Source of the DNA: Flavobacterium sp. NKUCC04_CG
GTDB lineage: Bacteria > Bacteroidota > Bacteroidia > Flavobacteriales > Flavobacteriaceae
Assembly (NCBI RefSeq): GCF_019345525.1
Contig: NZ_JAHKRA010000003.1
Location: 124,001-188,000, forward strand
DNA length: 64,000 bases
Reading direction: 5' to 3'
Shown: positions 56,234 through 64,000 of the stretch, in pieces
How positions within the stretch are numbered: position 1 is the stretch's first letter
How the letters are laid out: each line of letters begins with the position of its first letter
The notes under the pieces: generated by a model
Databases searched by the model: none
Told to the model about the DNA's origin: nothing
Seen by the model: only the letters and a program-made list of their open reading frames with translations
Program-made: the position numbers and the translations under genes

Positions 56234-56644
56234 TTAATTTTCTTTATTTGCCCCTTCTTTATTTATCGAAACCTTCCATACATCATCAATCTTCTTTAAA
56301 TTCAAACTAGATTCCTTTTCTGAATCAGCACCCTTACCATTGTTACGATATTTCACAACCGCTGTATCGCCATCTATTTCAGATGACAAAATCGTTATGC
56401 CTTCAAATTTTTTACCTTCCGACTTAGCCTTTTGCAATCCCTCTTCAATCATACCTTCAACCATATTCAAAATGCTTTTAGTTTTCCCATCACATAACTC
56501 TTTGGCTTGTGTAACCTTACCTTGCTGAATTAGGGTTACAAATTTTTCTGTCACTGCTTCCGGAGTATTTTCGTTTTTACAAGAAGTAAATAACAACGCC
56601 AAACTCACAAAACACAAAACAAACAAACTTTTAAACTTTTTCAT
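56234..56644 (-). CDS. DUF4878-like lipoprotein
   Basis: Encodes 136 aa from the ATG at 56644; a start 15 codons further up would add residues before the signal peptide. The lipobox is LLFTSC (Cys about 22). The remaining domain resembles DUF4878 (TPEAVTEKFVTLIQQGKVTQAKELCDGKT, DGDTAVVKYRNNG and a C-terminal VWKVSI strand), an NTF2-like fold. Probably an inner- or outer-membrane lipoprotein of unknown role, cotranscribed with the disrupted YiiX-like gene. Confidence 0.8.
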   Translation of the reverse strand: MKKFKSLFVLCFVSLALLFTSCKNENTPEAVTEKFVTLIQQGKVTQAKELCDGKTKSILNMVEGMIEEGLQKAKSEGKKFEGITILSSEIDGDTAVVKYRNNGKGADSEKESSLNLKKIDDVWKVSINKEGANKEN

Positions 56645-56852
56645 GACTAAAATTTTTACAATTATTTGAGAACAAATACAATAAAACATCTTAATTTCAA
56701 TAAAAACAATTTAAATAATTAAAAATGTAACCTATTTTATAACAAAAAATACATTTTTAATCACAAAATTACTTTTAGTAATTTAAACAGTGTCAATTAT
56801 AATCTGCCGACGTGATTTTTAAGACTATTCCCCAAACTACTTAATTTTTTAG

Positions 56853-56860
56853 TACCTTTG
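56853..56860 (+). promoter_or_regulatory. -7 promoter element of asnS
   Basis: TACCTTTG, 51 nt before the ATG at 56912. No -33 TTG found. Confidence 0.48.
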
Positions 56861-56911
56861 TGGGTATTTTACAGAGAAAATATTCTGATTAATTCCGTAT
56901 TTTAAATATAA

Positions 56912-58354
56912 ATGTCGACGATGAAACACACTAAAGTTATTGACCTACTGAACAGTACCAATACCCTGCACGAAGTCAAAGCAAAAGGATGGGTGAGAAC
57001 CTTTAGAAACAACCAATTTCTCGCATTAAACGATGGATCTACCATCCACAACATCCAATGTGTTGTAGATTTTGAAAAGTTCCCTTCAGAATTACTGAAA
57101 AGAATTAATACTGGAGCAGCTGTTTCCATTACGGGAACATTGGTAGAGAGTAAAGGTTCCGGACAAAATGTGGAAATTCAAGTAAATCAATTGGTTATCT
57201 TAGGAGATTCAGACCCGGAAAAATACCCTATACAACCCAAAAAACACTCTTTAGAGTTTTTACGTGAAAACGCGCATTTAAGAATCCGTACCAATGTTTT
57301 TGGAGCGATTATGAGAGTGCGTAGTACTTTATCGTTTGCTGTACATAAATATTTTCAAGACAATGGTTTTTTCTATTTCAACGCACCTATAGTAACGGGT
57401 TCAGATGCGGAAGGAGCAGGAGAAATGTTGCATGTAAGTTCTTTGCCTTTTGACAATGTTCCAAAGAACGAAGATGGATCGGTAAACTACCAAGAAGATT
57501 TTTTTGGTAAAGCAACGAATCTAACGGTATCTGGACAATTGGAGGCAGAAACCTATGCTATGGCACTAGGTCAAGTATATACTTTTGGTCCAACATTTCG
57601 TGCCGAAAACTCTAATACATCTCGTCACTTAGCTGAATTCTGGATGATCGAACCTGAAGTAGCTTTTATCAATTTAGATGAAAACATGGATTTGGCCGAA
57701 GATTTTATCAAGTATATTATTAAATATACTTTAGAGAAATGTGCTGATGACTTACAGTTCCTTGATCAACGATTAAAGGATGACGAAAAGAACAAACCAC
57801 AAGCGGAACGCAGTGAAATGTCGCTACTAGAAAAGCTAAACTTTGTTTTGGAAAACAACTTTAAACGAGTGAGTTATACCGAAGCCATTGATATTTTAAG
57901 AAACAGTAAACCCAATAAAAACAAAAAATTCAAATACCCTATCAACGAATGGGGTGCTGACTTACAAAGTGAACACGAACGTTTTCTTGTAGAAAAGCAC
58001 TTTAAGTGTCCTGTAATCCTTTTTGACTACCCGGCAGATATTAAGGCTTTCTATATGAGAATGAACGACGACGGAAAAACGGTTCGTGCTATGGATATCC
58101 TTTTCCCTGGAATCGGAGAAATCGTAGGTGGTTCACAACGTGAAGAGCGCTACGACAAATTGGTCGAAAGAATGCAGAGTATGGGCATAGACGAAAAAGA
58201 ATTGTGGTGGTATTTAGACACGCGCAAATACGGTTCCGCTCCACATAGTGGTTTTGGACTGGGATTTGAAAGAATGGTTTTATTTGTAACCGGTATGACC
58301 AACATACGCGACGTTATTCCTTTCCCTAGAACTCCGCAAAACGCAGAATTCTAG
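56912..58354 (+). CDS. asnS: Asparaginyl-tRNA synthetase
   Basis: Encodes 480 aa of a class IIb synthetase. An N-terminal OB-fold anticodon-binding domain covers about residues 15-115 ([20 protein letters not shown]). The catalytic domain has motif 2 ([21 protein letters not shown] in part) and motif 3 ([15 protein letters not shown]). The start could also be the ATG three codons later. It is followed by a hairpin and rpoN. Confidence 0.96.
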   Translation: MSTMKHTKVIDLLNSTNTLHEVKAKGWVRTFRNNQFLALNDGSTIHNIQCVVDFEKFPSELLKRINTGAAVSITGTLVESKGSGQNVEIQVNQLVILGDSDPEKYPIQPKKHSLEFLRENAHLRIRTNVFGAIMRVRSTLSFAVHKYFQDNGFFYFNAPIVTGSDAEGAGEMLHVSSLPFDNVPKNEDGSVNYQEDFFGKATNLTVSGQLEAETYAMALGQVYTFGPTFRAENSNTSRHLAEFWMIEPEVAFINLDENMDLAEDFIKYIIKYTLEKCADDLQFLDQRLKDDEKNKPQAERSEMSLLEKLNFVLENNFKRVSYTEAIDILRNSKPNKNKKFKYPINEWGADLQSEHERFLVEKHFKCPVILFDYPADIKAFYMRMNDDGKTVRAMDILFPGIGEIVGGSQREERYDKLVERMQSMGIDEKELWWYLDTRKYGSAPHSGFGLGFERMVLFVTGMTNIRDVIPFPRTPQNAEF

Positions 58355-58371
58355 AAACTATAGCTTTTGTT

Positions 58372-58442
58372 AAAAAGTTTACTTTATACAGTTATTTTAT
58401 TACTTTTGATAAAATAAGTTTTTTGTATAAAGTAAACTTTTT
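58372..58442 (+). terminator. Long hairpin after asnS, containing the rpoN -7 element in its loop
   Basis: An 18-bp perfect outer stem (58372-58389 with 58425-58442) encloses a 9-bp inner stem (58392-58400 with 58409-58417). The 8-nt loop is TACTTTTG. A T run follows the outer stem. Confidence 0.8.
58401..58408 (+). promoter_or_regulatory. Candidate -7 promoter element of rpoN
   Basis: TACTTTTG matches TAnnTTTG and is exactly the loop of the asnS hairpin, 71 nt before the rpoN ATG. No -33 TTG at the right distance. Confidence 0.4.
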
Positions 58443-58479
58443 TGATTATAAAAAAACTTGTTATCACTTATCTTAGTCT

Positions 58480-59937
58480 ATGCTTAAACAGAACTTACAA
58501 TTAAAGCTTTCTCAAAAACTATCTCCTCAACAGATTCAGCTGATGAAGTTGATTCAACTACCTACTCAAGCTTTTGAGCAGCGCTTAAAAGAAGAGTTGA
58601 TAGAAAATCCAGCCTTAGAAACTGGAAAGGAGGACACTGTTGAAGCAGATGAGTTTTCCAATGAGGAATACGACGATTACGATAACGAAAGAATCGATAC
58701 GGAAGACATCAATATTGATGAGTACTTAAGTGATGATGAAACTCCCGATTATAAGTTACAATCCAATAATTACAGCAGCGACGATGATGATTATGAAGCG
58801 CCAATTATTGCCACTGTTAGCTTTCACCAAGATTTAATCAACCAACTCAATACTTTTATCCTAAACGATTACGAAGGCAGCATCGCCGAATTTTTAGTAG
58901 GTAGTATTGATGACATGGGTTATATCCGTCGTGAAGTACAAGACATCGTCGATGATTTGGCTTTTACACAAGGTATTTACACCGATGAAGCCACTGTAGA
59001 ACGCGTTTTACACATCATTCATGAGCTTGAACCGCCAGGAGTAGGTGCCCGTAATTTACAAGAATGCCTGTTGTTACAGTTGCGTCATAAAACACCTAGT
59101 GAGGCTATTGATTTAGCAAAAGACATTATCGAAAACCAATTCGAGGCCTTTACTAAAAAGCATTACGACAAAATGTTGCAGAAATACGGTATTACCCAAA
59201 TGCAGCTGCGAAAAGCCATAGATGAAATAGAAAAGCTAAATCCGAAACCCGGAGGTGCCTTTGCTGGAAATTCCAAAGCCATCGAACACGTAGTTCCCGA
59301 TTTTGCTATCAAAATTGTGGAAGGCGATTTAGAATTGACTCTTAATGGTCGAAATGCACCGGAATTACACATTTCGAAAGATTATCAAGAAATGCTGCAG
59401 ACCTATAAAGAAACTGCCGAAAAACCATCGACAACGCAACGCGATGCCGTACAATTTATCAAACAAAAACTCGATGGAGCCAAATGGTTTATAGAAGCGA
59501 TTAAGCAACGCCAAGAAACCCTTTTTGTGACGATGAATGCCATTATGGAATACCAAAGAGAATATTTTTTAGACGGGGACGAAACCAAACTTAAACCGAT
59601 GATTCTAAAAGATATTGCCGACTTAATTGGTTTGGACATATCGACAATTTCCAGAGTAGCCAACAGTAAATACGTAGAAACGCCTTATGGCACCAAATTG
59701 ATAAAAACCTTTTTCTCAGAAGCCATGATTAACGATCAAGGTGAAGAGGTATCAACTATAGAAATAAAAAAGATTCTACAAAACATCATCGCAGATGAGG
59801 ATAAGCTTAAACCATATCCCGACGACAAATTGGCCGACTTATTAAAGGAAAAAGGATATCCGATCGCGCGTAGAACGATTGCAAAATACAGAGAACAACT
59901 GGATATACCAGTAGCGCGTATGCGTAAAAAGATTTAA
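58480..59937 (+). CDS. rpoN: RNA polymerase sigma-54 factor
   Basis: Encodes 485 aa. Region I is a glutamine-rich N-terminus (LKQNLQLKLSQKLSPQQIQLMKLIQLP in part). An acidic region II follows (about 45-105). The core-binding region and helix-turn-helix lie at about 110-400. The RpoN box is ARRTIAKYRE (463-472). Sigma-54 recognises -24/-12 promoters and needs an ATP-dependent activator. It follows asnS, an order conserved in Flavobacteria. Confidence 0.96.
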   Translation: MLKQNLQLKLSQKLSPQQIQLMKLIQLPTQAFEQRLKEELIENPALETGKEDTVEADEFSNEEYDDYDNERIDTEDINIDEYLSDDETPDYKLQSNNYSSDDDDYEAPIIATVSFHQDLINQLNTFILNDYEGSIAEFLVGSIDDMGYIRREVQDIVDDLAFTQGIYTDEATVERVLHIIHELEPPGVGARNLQECLLLQLRHKTPSEAIDLAKDIIENQFEAFTKKHYDKMLQKYGITQMQLRKAIDEIEKLNPKPGGAFAGNSKAIEHVVPDFAIKIVEGDLELTLNGRNAPELHISKDYQEMLQTYKETAEKPSTTQRDAVQFIKQKLDGAKWFIEAIKQRQETLFVTMNAIMEYQREYFLDGDETKLKPMILKDIADLIGLDISTISRVANSKYVETPYGTKLIKTFFSEAMINDQGEEVSTIEIKKILQNIIADEDKLKPYPDDKLADLLKEKGYPIARRTIAKYREQLDIPVARMRKKI

Positions 59938-60005
59938 TTGTAAATCGCTGTGTCATAAGGCAAACAAAAACCTTTTTCACAGCGCACAAAGAAATAGTAG
60001 CACCC

Positions 60006-60632
60006 ATGAAATCGATGAATAGGTTTTTAGCATCATTTTCTTATCTCTTTCATCCGATTGTTATGCCCCTTTTGGCCATAAGCCTCTATTTCTTACTTAC
60101 TAAAGAATTTTTTAAACCTTTGGAAATCGTCATCACCTTTGGACAGGTATTGATCATGACCTTTCTATTGCCCATAACCCTATATTATTTCTTGCGCTCC
60201 ATGCGGCTACTAAAATCATCTATAATGATTGAAAGTGCCAAAGAGCGAATAATTCCAATATTAATATATATCGCCATATTAATCATTTTAAAAGATTTCG
60301 TTTTAAAACACAATCGTACGTATGAATTTAATATTTATATCTGGGGATCGATTTACACCTATGTATTGTTATTATTAAGCATCTATGCCAAAAAGAAATT
60401 TAGCGTCCACGTAGCTGCTTTAACAGGCTGTATAACCTTCTTTACCTTGTTGTCCGTCAGGTATTATGTTCCCAATACCATTATTTTAAACCTATTGGTA
60501 CTAATTTTGGGATTAACAGCCAGTTCTAGACTGTATTTTAAAGCCCATAACTCTTCGGAAATTATATTTGGTTTTTTGTTTGGTATGCTCCCGCAAATCG
60601 CGTTTTGGTATATTGCCTTTTATAAGATATAA
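60006..60632 (+). CDS. Polytopic membrane protein of unknown function
   Basis: Encodes 208 aa with six or so hydrophobic helices. I do not recognise a family with certainty; the C-terminal segment (HNSSEIIFGFLFGMLPQIAFWYI) is faintly PAP2-like but lacks the phosphatase motifs. It follows rpoN by 68 nt and overlaps the convergent beta-barrel gene by 13 nt. Confidence 0.78.
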   Translation: MKSMNRFLASFSYLFHPIVMPLLAISLYFLLTKEFFKPLEIVITFGQVLIMTFLLPITLYYFLRSMRLLKSSIMIESAKERIIPILIYIAILIILKDFVLKHNRTYEFNIYIWGSIYTYVLLLLSIYAKKKFSVHVAALTGCITFFTLLSVRYYVPNTIILNLLVLILGLTASSRLYFKAHNSSEIIFGFLFGMLPQIAFWYIAFYKI

Positions 60633-61318
60633 AACATCAAACCGGCATTAAAAGCCTTAACTTTATTATTACTCGGTGGAGCAACTTGATTTTTGTAAAT
60701 AGAATTTAAACCGTAATACATATAGACATTCCATGTATTAAATCCAGCCGATATATACACCCCATACACCCATTTATTTAAATCGCCGTTATTTTTACTA
60801 GTAAATTTAGCCATATCATTAGAGGTAACCGCTTTATCAGTTATCAAATAACACGCTTTAAAACCGGTATAAATACGCCAAAATTTATGACTGTCCGGAG
60901 TAGAAGTTCTCCAACGAATTTCTAATGGAAAATCCAAATAATGTAACGATATGGTATTTCGATCATAGCTCTCCAAAACTTGTGAAGGAAATTCAGCCCC
61001 ATTAGATGGCGCTAAGTTATGATGCAAATTCAGATAAGAATATCCAACACCTGGAGCAATAGCCCAAGTACGCGCAGCATTCACGGGAAAATCCCGTACA
61101 AAACCCGTCTGAATTCCCAACGAAAGTGAGCGCTGACGAAATCCGGGTGGTTTGTCTTGTAGGATGGAATGGGTAATACCAAAGTAAAATTGATCTTCCC
61201 TATACTTGGTATCGCGTATCTTAACCGTATCTGTTGCAATACTATTATCAACACTCTCTTGCGCTATTGCTAAAGAACTGATTAATAAAACACAACCAAC
61301 AATAATCTTTTGAAACAT
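60620..61318 (-). CDS. Outer-membrane beta-barrel protein (PorT family type)
   Basis: Encodes 232 aa with a signal peptide (about residues 1-19, ending LAIAQ) and alternating amphipathic strands ending in a terminal aromatic strand (AFNAGLMFYIL). The motif LGIQTGFVRDFPVNAARTWAIAPGVGYSYLNLHHNL is typical of PorT-type barrels in Bacteroidota. PorT proper is a T9SS component, but many relatives have other roles, so the T9SS assignment is uncertain. Confidence 0.78.
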   Translation of the reverse strand: MFQKIIVGCVLLISSLAIAQESVDNSIATDTVKIRDTKYREDQFYFGITHSILQDKPPGFRQRSLSLGIQTGFVRDFPVNAARTWAIAPGVGYSYLNLHHNLAPSNGAEFPSQVLESYDRNTISLHYLDFPLEIRWRTSTPDSHKFWRIYTGFKACYLITDKAVTSNDMAKFTSKNNGDLNKWVYGVYISAGFNTWNVYMYYGLNSIYKNQVAPPSNNKVKAFNAGLMFYIL

Positions 61319-61421
61319 AGATTTGTTTTTTAACGGTACTAAAGTACTAATTCGCGATTAGTAAATCGTGATTAGCGTATAGTAATTTATAAAATCGCCC
61401 ATTTGCGAATCTTCGATATGC

Positions 61422-62663
61422 CTAAAACAAATAAACCAAACCTATGGCTAAAATCTGCTTGATTTGAAAACGAGGCCCTTCAATAACCTGTACCCCATTT
61501 TTTTCTACCTTGTTTTTTATATCGTCGTCGTAAATAATATGGGTTCCAATATTTGCGCGTACGTATTGATTGATTTTCATATCCAATTGCAATTGCCAAT
61601 CAATATCAATATTTCCAAAGCGATTAAAATAATCCGAATACAAACTCAATCGATGATCGATAAAGATATTTTTAAGAATCTCCTTTTTCCATTGATTCGT
61701 TACCAATAATCCGACTTCAGATTTAGACCGCTTCCCATGTCTAATCACTTCTTTCTGTTCATTATAAATGGCTTTATCCACACCAAATGCCCCTTGATCA
61801 GCTAAACGTTGATCAGCTACAAAAGTTGATTTTAAAGTTAAAGGAGAAAAATAAACAGTCACCCCTCGATGTGGCAATGAATATTCCGCCCCTGCACCGA
61901 CAAACAAATAGGCGGGTGCAAACAACTTAGAAATAGGCAAATCGGTATTCGGATAAGAATACCCATTGGCGAATTGCGTATTAAAATTAAACTTTGCGGT
62001 ATAATACCAATCCGAAATTTCAGAACTTTTATAACCAATAGTCGAATTCAATTGAAAGGCATCATCGGTTTTACGAGATTCCCTGCCTTCCTGTTGATTT
62101 AATCCATAACGCAAAACCAACTCACTATCCCAATTCAAACGTCCTTTGACATATTTACGTTTAAAATCGCCCTTAAACAAGCCTGAAACAGAATTATCAC
62201 CTCCAGCACTCCAATTGACAAAGGAGATTTGATTGATATCCAATCCCAGTCTATTGTACTGTACCCAATATCCAATCACAGTATCATTGACGGTCAAAAA
62301 ATTCAAGTCTATCTTTTTTGGATTTAAATCCAAGGGTTTAATGTCGAATTTTGGTTGATTATTAGGAACAAAAACCACCGGTCTAAAAAAAGGTAACGAC
62401 AAAGAATCGGTATAGTGTATGGTGACACTTTTAGTTCCCATCCCATCATAGCCAAAATTATCGGCCTTCTGCAAATCCATCAACGGATTAAAAGGGTTTC
62501 TCTTGGTAGTTGGGGTATTTACAACGGTATCTTTCGCCACCGAAAAATCGACTAAAGACGCAGTAGACCCCGCGGCTTGTAGCGACGATGAAACACTCAT
62601 TACCAAGATCATTATCAATAAAAATCGCAGTAGAACTGGGCGGTTATTCTCTTTTATTTCCAT
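61422..62663 (-). CDS. DUF3078 protein
   Basis: Encodes 413 aa from the ATG at 62663, which overlaps the end of dxs by 10 nt; the earlier start at 62705 would extend far into dxs. A signal-like helix (about 13-30) is followed by a long beta-rich region with the SWxxGG-type NWSAGGDNSVSGLFKGD segment typical of DUF3078 barrels. It is cotranscribed with dxs. Function unknown; probably an outer-membrane barrel. Confidence 0.85.
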   Translation of the reverse strand: MEIKENNRPVLLRFLLIMILVMSVSSSLQAAGSTASLVDFSVAKDTVVNTPTTKRNPFNPLMDLQKADNFGYDGMGTKSVTIHYTDSLSLPFFRPVVFVPNNQPKFDIKPLDLNPKKIDLNFLTVNDTVIGYWVQYNRLGLDINQISFVNWSAGGDNSVSGLFKGDFKRKYVKGRLNWDSELVLRYGLNQQEGRESRKTDDAFQLNSTIGYKSSEISDWYYTAKFNFNTQFANGYSYPNTDLPISKLFAPAYLFVGAGAEYSLPHRGVTVYFSPLTLKSTFVADQRLADQGAFGVDKAIYNEQKEVIRHGKRSKSEVGLLVTNQWKKEILKNIFIDHRLSLYSDYFNRFGNIDIDWQLQLDMKINQYVRANIGTHIIYDDDIKNKVEKNGVQVIEGPRFQIKQILAIGLVYLF

Positions 62664-64000
62664 GTATTTATTATATTCAGTACCGATGACACATCTATTC
62701 CGCATTCCTCTTCTTGTTCCAATACAGAGGCTTGTTCTATAAATGTATCGGGAATACCTAAAATCTTAACGCTTACTTCAGGGTAAAATTCAGCGGCAAA
62801 CGCAGCTATTTTACTTCCAAATCCACCTTCCTTAGCTGCCTCCTCAATTGTATAAATATGACTATAAGTTTGTGCAATACGATGCAACTCTTTCTCATTA
62901 AGCGGTTTTATAATTGGAAAATGATAATGTGCTCCCAAAGCAGTTGTTGAAGCTTCAAAAGCTTTAATCACATTATTTCCAATAGTTCCGGTTGAAAGAA
63001 TGGCAAATTTATGGCCTTTTCTCAATTTATGAATATTTTCAATATTAATTTTTTCAAAAGGTTTTTTCCAATTTGTTAAAACGCCTCGTCCTCTAGGATA
63101 GCGAATAGCTATCGGTTTACCTAATCCCAACTGAGCGGTATACAGTAAATTTCGCAATTCCAATTCATTTAAAGGTGCGGCAATAATCAAATTGGGAATG
63201 CAATTTAAATAAGCGATATCGTAAACACCTTGATGTGTCGCCCCGTCTTCACCCACTAACCCAGCGCGATCCAAACAGAAGATCACCGGTAAACACTGTA
63301 ATGCCACATCGTGTATCACTTGATCATACGCGCGTTGTAAAAAGGTAGAATAAATCGCACAAAAAGGCAACAATCCCTCCGTAGCCATACCAGCTGCTAA
63401 AGTCACAGCATGTTGTTCGGCGATTCCTACATCAAATGCCCTATCGGGAAAAGCTTCCATCATATATTTCATCGAACTACCTGTAGGCATAGCAGGAGTG
63501 ATGCCAATAATTTTAGGATTTTGTTGAGCCAGTTCTACCAAGGTCAACCCAAATACGTCTTGATATTTAGTAGGCAACTTTGAATCATCAGCAACTATAA
63601 GTTCTCCGGTTAAAGAATCAAATTTACCAGGAGCATGATACCGCACCTGGTCCTCTTCGGCCTGTTTTAACCCCTTGCCCTTAGTAGTAATCAAATGTAG
63701 AAAACGGGGCCCTTGTATATCCTTCAAACGCCTTAGCTCTGCTATCAGTGCGGGTAAATCATGACCGTCAATAGGTCCGGAATAATCAAAATTCAACGAT
63801 TTAATCATGTTGTTATCGCGATGATTTCTACCGGTCTTTACTGCGGTTAAATAGTCTTTTAAAGCTCCAACACTAGGGTCGATTCCAATAGCGTTGTCGT
63901 TGAGAATTACCAATAAATTTGCCGATGTTACTCCGGCATGATTCAAACCTTCAAAAGCCATACCGGCAGCGATAGAAGCATCACCAATTACCGCGATATG
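62654..64000 (-). CDS. dxs: 1-deoxy-D-xylulose-5-phosphate synthase, 5' end beyond window
   Basis: The visible 448 codons are the C-terminal part of an enzyme usually about 590-640 aa long; the frame continues through 64000. It makes DXP from pyruvate and glyceraldehyde-3-phosphate with thiamine diphosphate, the first step of the MEP isoprenoid pathway. The first visible residues HIAVIGDASIAAGMAFEGLNHAG (in part) are the ThDP-binding GDG-type region with GDAS, and AEQHAVTLAAGMA holds the catalytic Glu. The transketolase C-terminal domain follows. DUF3078 is coupled downstream. Confidence 0.95.
   Translation of the reverse strand, partial: HIAVIGDASIAAGMAFEGLNHAGVTSANLLVILNDNAIGIDPSVGALKDYLTAVKTGRNHRDNNMIKSLNFDYSGPIDGHDLPALIAELRRLKDIQGPRFLHLITTKGKGLKQAEEDQVRYHAPGKFDSLTGELIVADDSKLPTKYQDVFGLTLVELAQQNPKIIGITPAMPTGSSMKYMMEAFPDRAFDVGIAEQHAVTLAAGMATEGLLPFCAIYSTFLQRAYDQVIHDVALQCLPVIFCLDRAGLVGEDGATHQGVYDIAYLNCIPNLIIAAPLNELELRNLLYTAQLGLGKPIAIRYPRGRGVLTNWKKPFEKINIENIHKLRKGHKFAILSTGTIGNNVIKAFEASTTALGAHYHFPIIKPLNEKELHRIAQTYSHIYTIEEAAKEGGFGSKIAAFAAEFYPEVSVKILGIPDTFIEQASVLEQEEECGIDVSSVLNIINTWK

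Noticed and set aside
60620..61318. Assignment of the beta-barrel gene as the T9SS gene porT/sprT
   Set aside because: The sequence fits PorT-type barrels in general but the characteristic start of SprT is absent.
1..64000. Mobile elements, CRISPR arrays, toxin or defence systems, tRNA or rRNA genes
   Set aside because: None could be supported on either strand; the gene order is that of core flavobacterial chromosome.

Overview
The window is chromosomal DNA from a member of the Bacteroidota, almost certainly family Flavobacteriaceae. The evidence is: low GC; -7 promoter elements of the form TAnnTTTG; the gliding/type IX secretion gene sprA in the order maeB-ruvA-sprA-gcvH; T9SS sorting domains; and an alternative complex III (act) operon joined to cytochrome oxidase genes. 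No phage, insertion sequence, CRISPR array, rRNA or tRNA gene was seen. Most of the window is core genome, densely packed and carrying the gene orders expected for the family.

Layout. 1-2319 (minus): the 5' part of a large secreted CUB/PKD/P-domain protein, truncated by the window edge, plus a small secreted protein. 2482-3381: a NifU-like Fe-S carrier with a duplicated N-terminal domain. 3627-8836: a PiT phosphate transporter, a DUF255 thioredoxin-like protein and an MscS channel. 8844-12353 (minus): tsaB with an RND/ABC-type adaptor and a TolC-like outer-membrane protein. 12443-17751 (minus): oxidase assembly and accessory genes (a CAMC-motif small membrane protein, DUF420, SCO, a cysteine-less SCO-like protein, subunit IV, two subunit III proteins and heme o synthase). 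17845-19377 (minus): deoC, a VanZ-like gene and gcvH. 19587-29998 (minus): sprA, ruvA and maeB. 30342-31364 (minus): ruvB, with a 22-copy octamer array just upstream.

31643-42917 (minus) is one long respiratory operon, actA-B-C-D-E-F-cox2-cox1. It encodes menaquinol:cytochrome c oxidoreductase (ACIII) and the catalytic subunits of an aa3-type oxidase; subunit III, subunit IV, heme o synthase and SCO come from the 12-18 kb cluster, so the two blocks together make one electron-transfer chain. 43135-46404: a SPOR protein and leuS, converging on a terminator. 46697-50042: ftsX, DUF3098, uppP, truB and a YiiX-like peptidase (cell envelope plus tRNA modification). 50237-53916: a J/KTSC protein, a thioredoxin-like protein, patatin, pyrH, frr and a Gdx-type SMR exporter. 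54120-56644: a secreted SGNH-PKD-T9SS protein, a disrupted YiiX-like gene and a DUF4878 lipoprotein. 56912-60632: asnS, rpoN and a membrane protein. 60620-64000 (minus): a beta-barrel protein, DUF3078 and dxs (5' end beyond the window).

No clearly new multigene system was found. The most unusual items are: an 8-bp-period repeat array lying against the ruvB promoter; a YiiX-family gene broken by two in-frame TAA codons inside an 18-bp tandem duplication; a hairpin between asnS and rpoN whose 8-nt loop is exactly a TAnnTTTG promoter element; and a J-domain/KTSC fusion protein.
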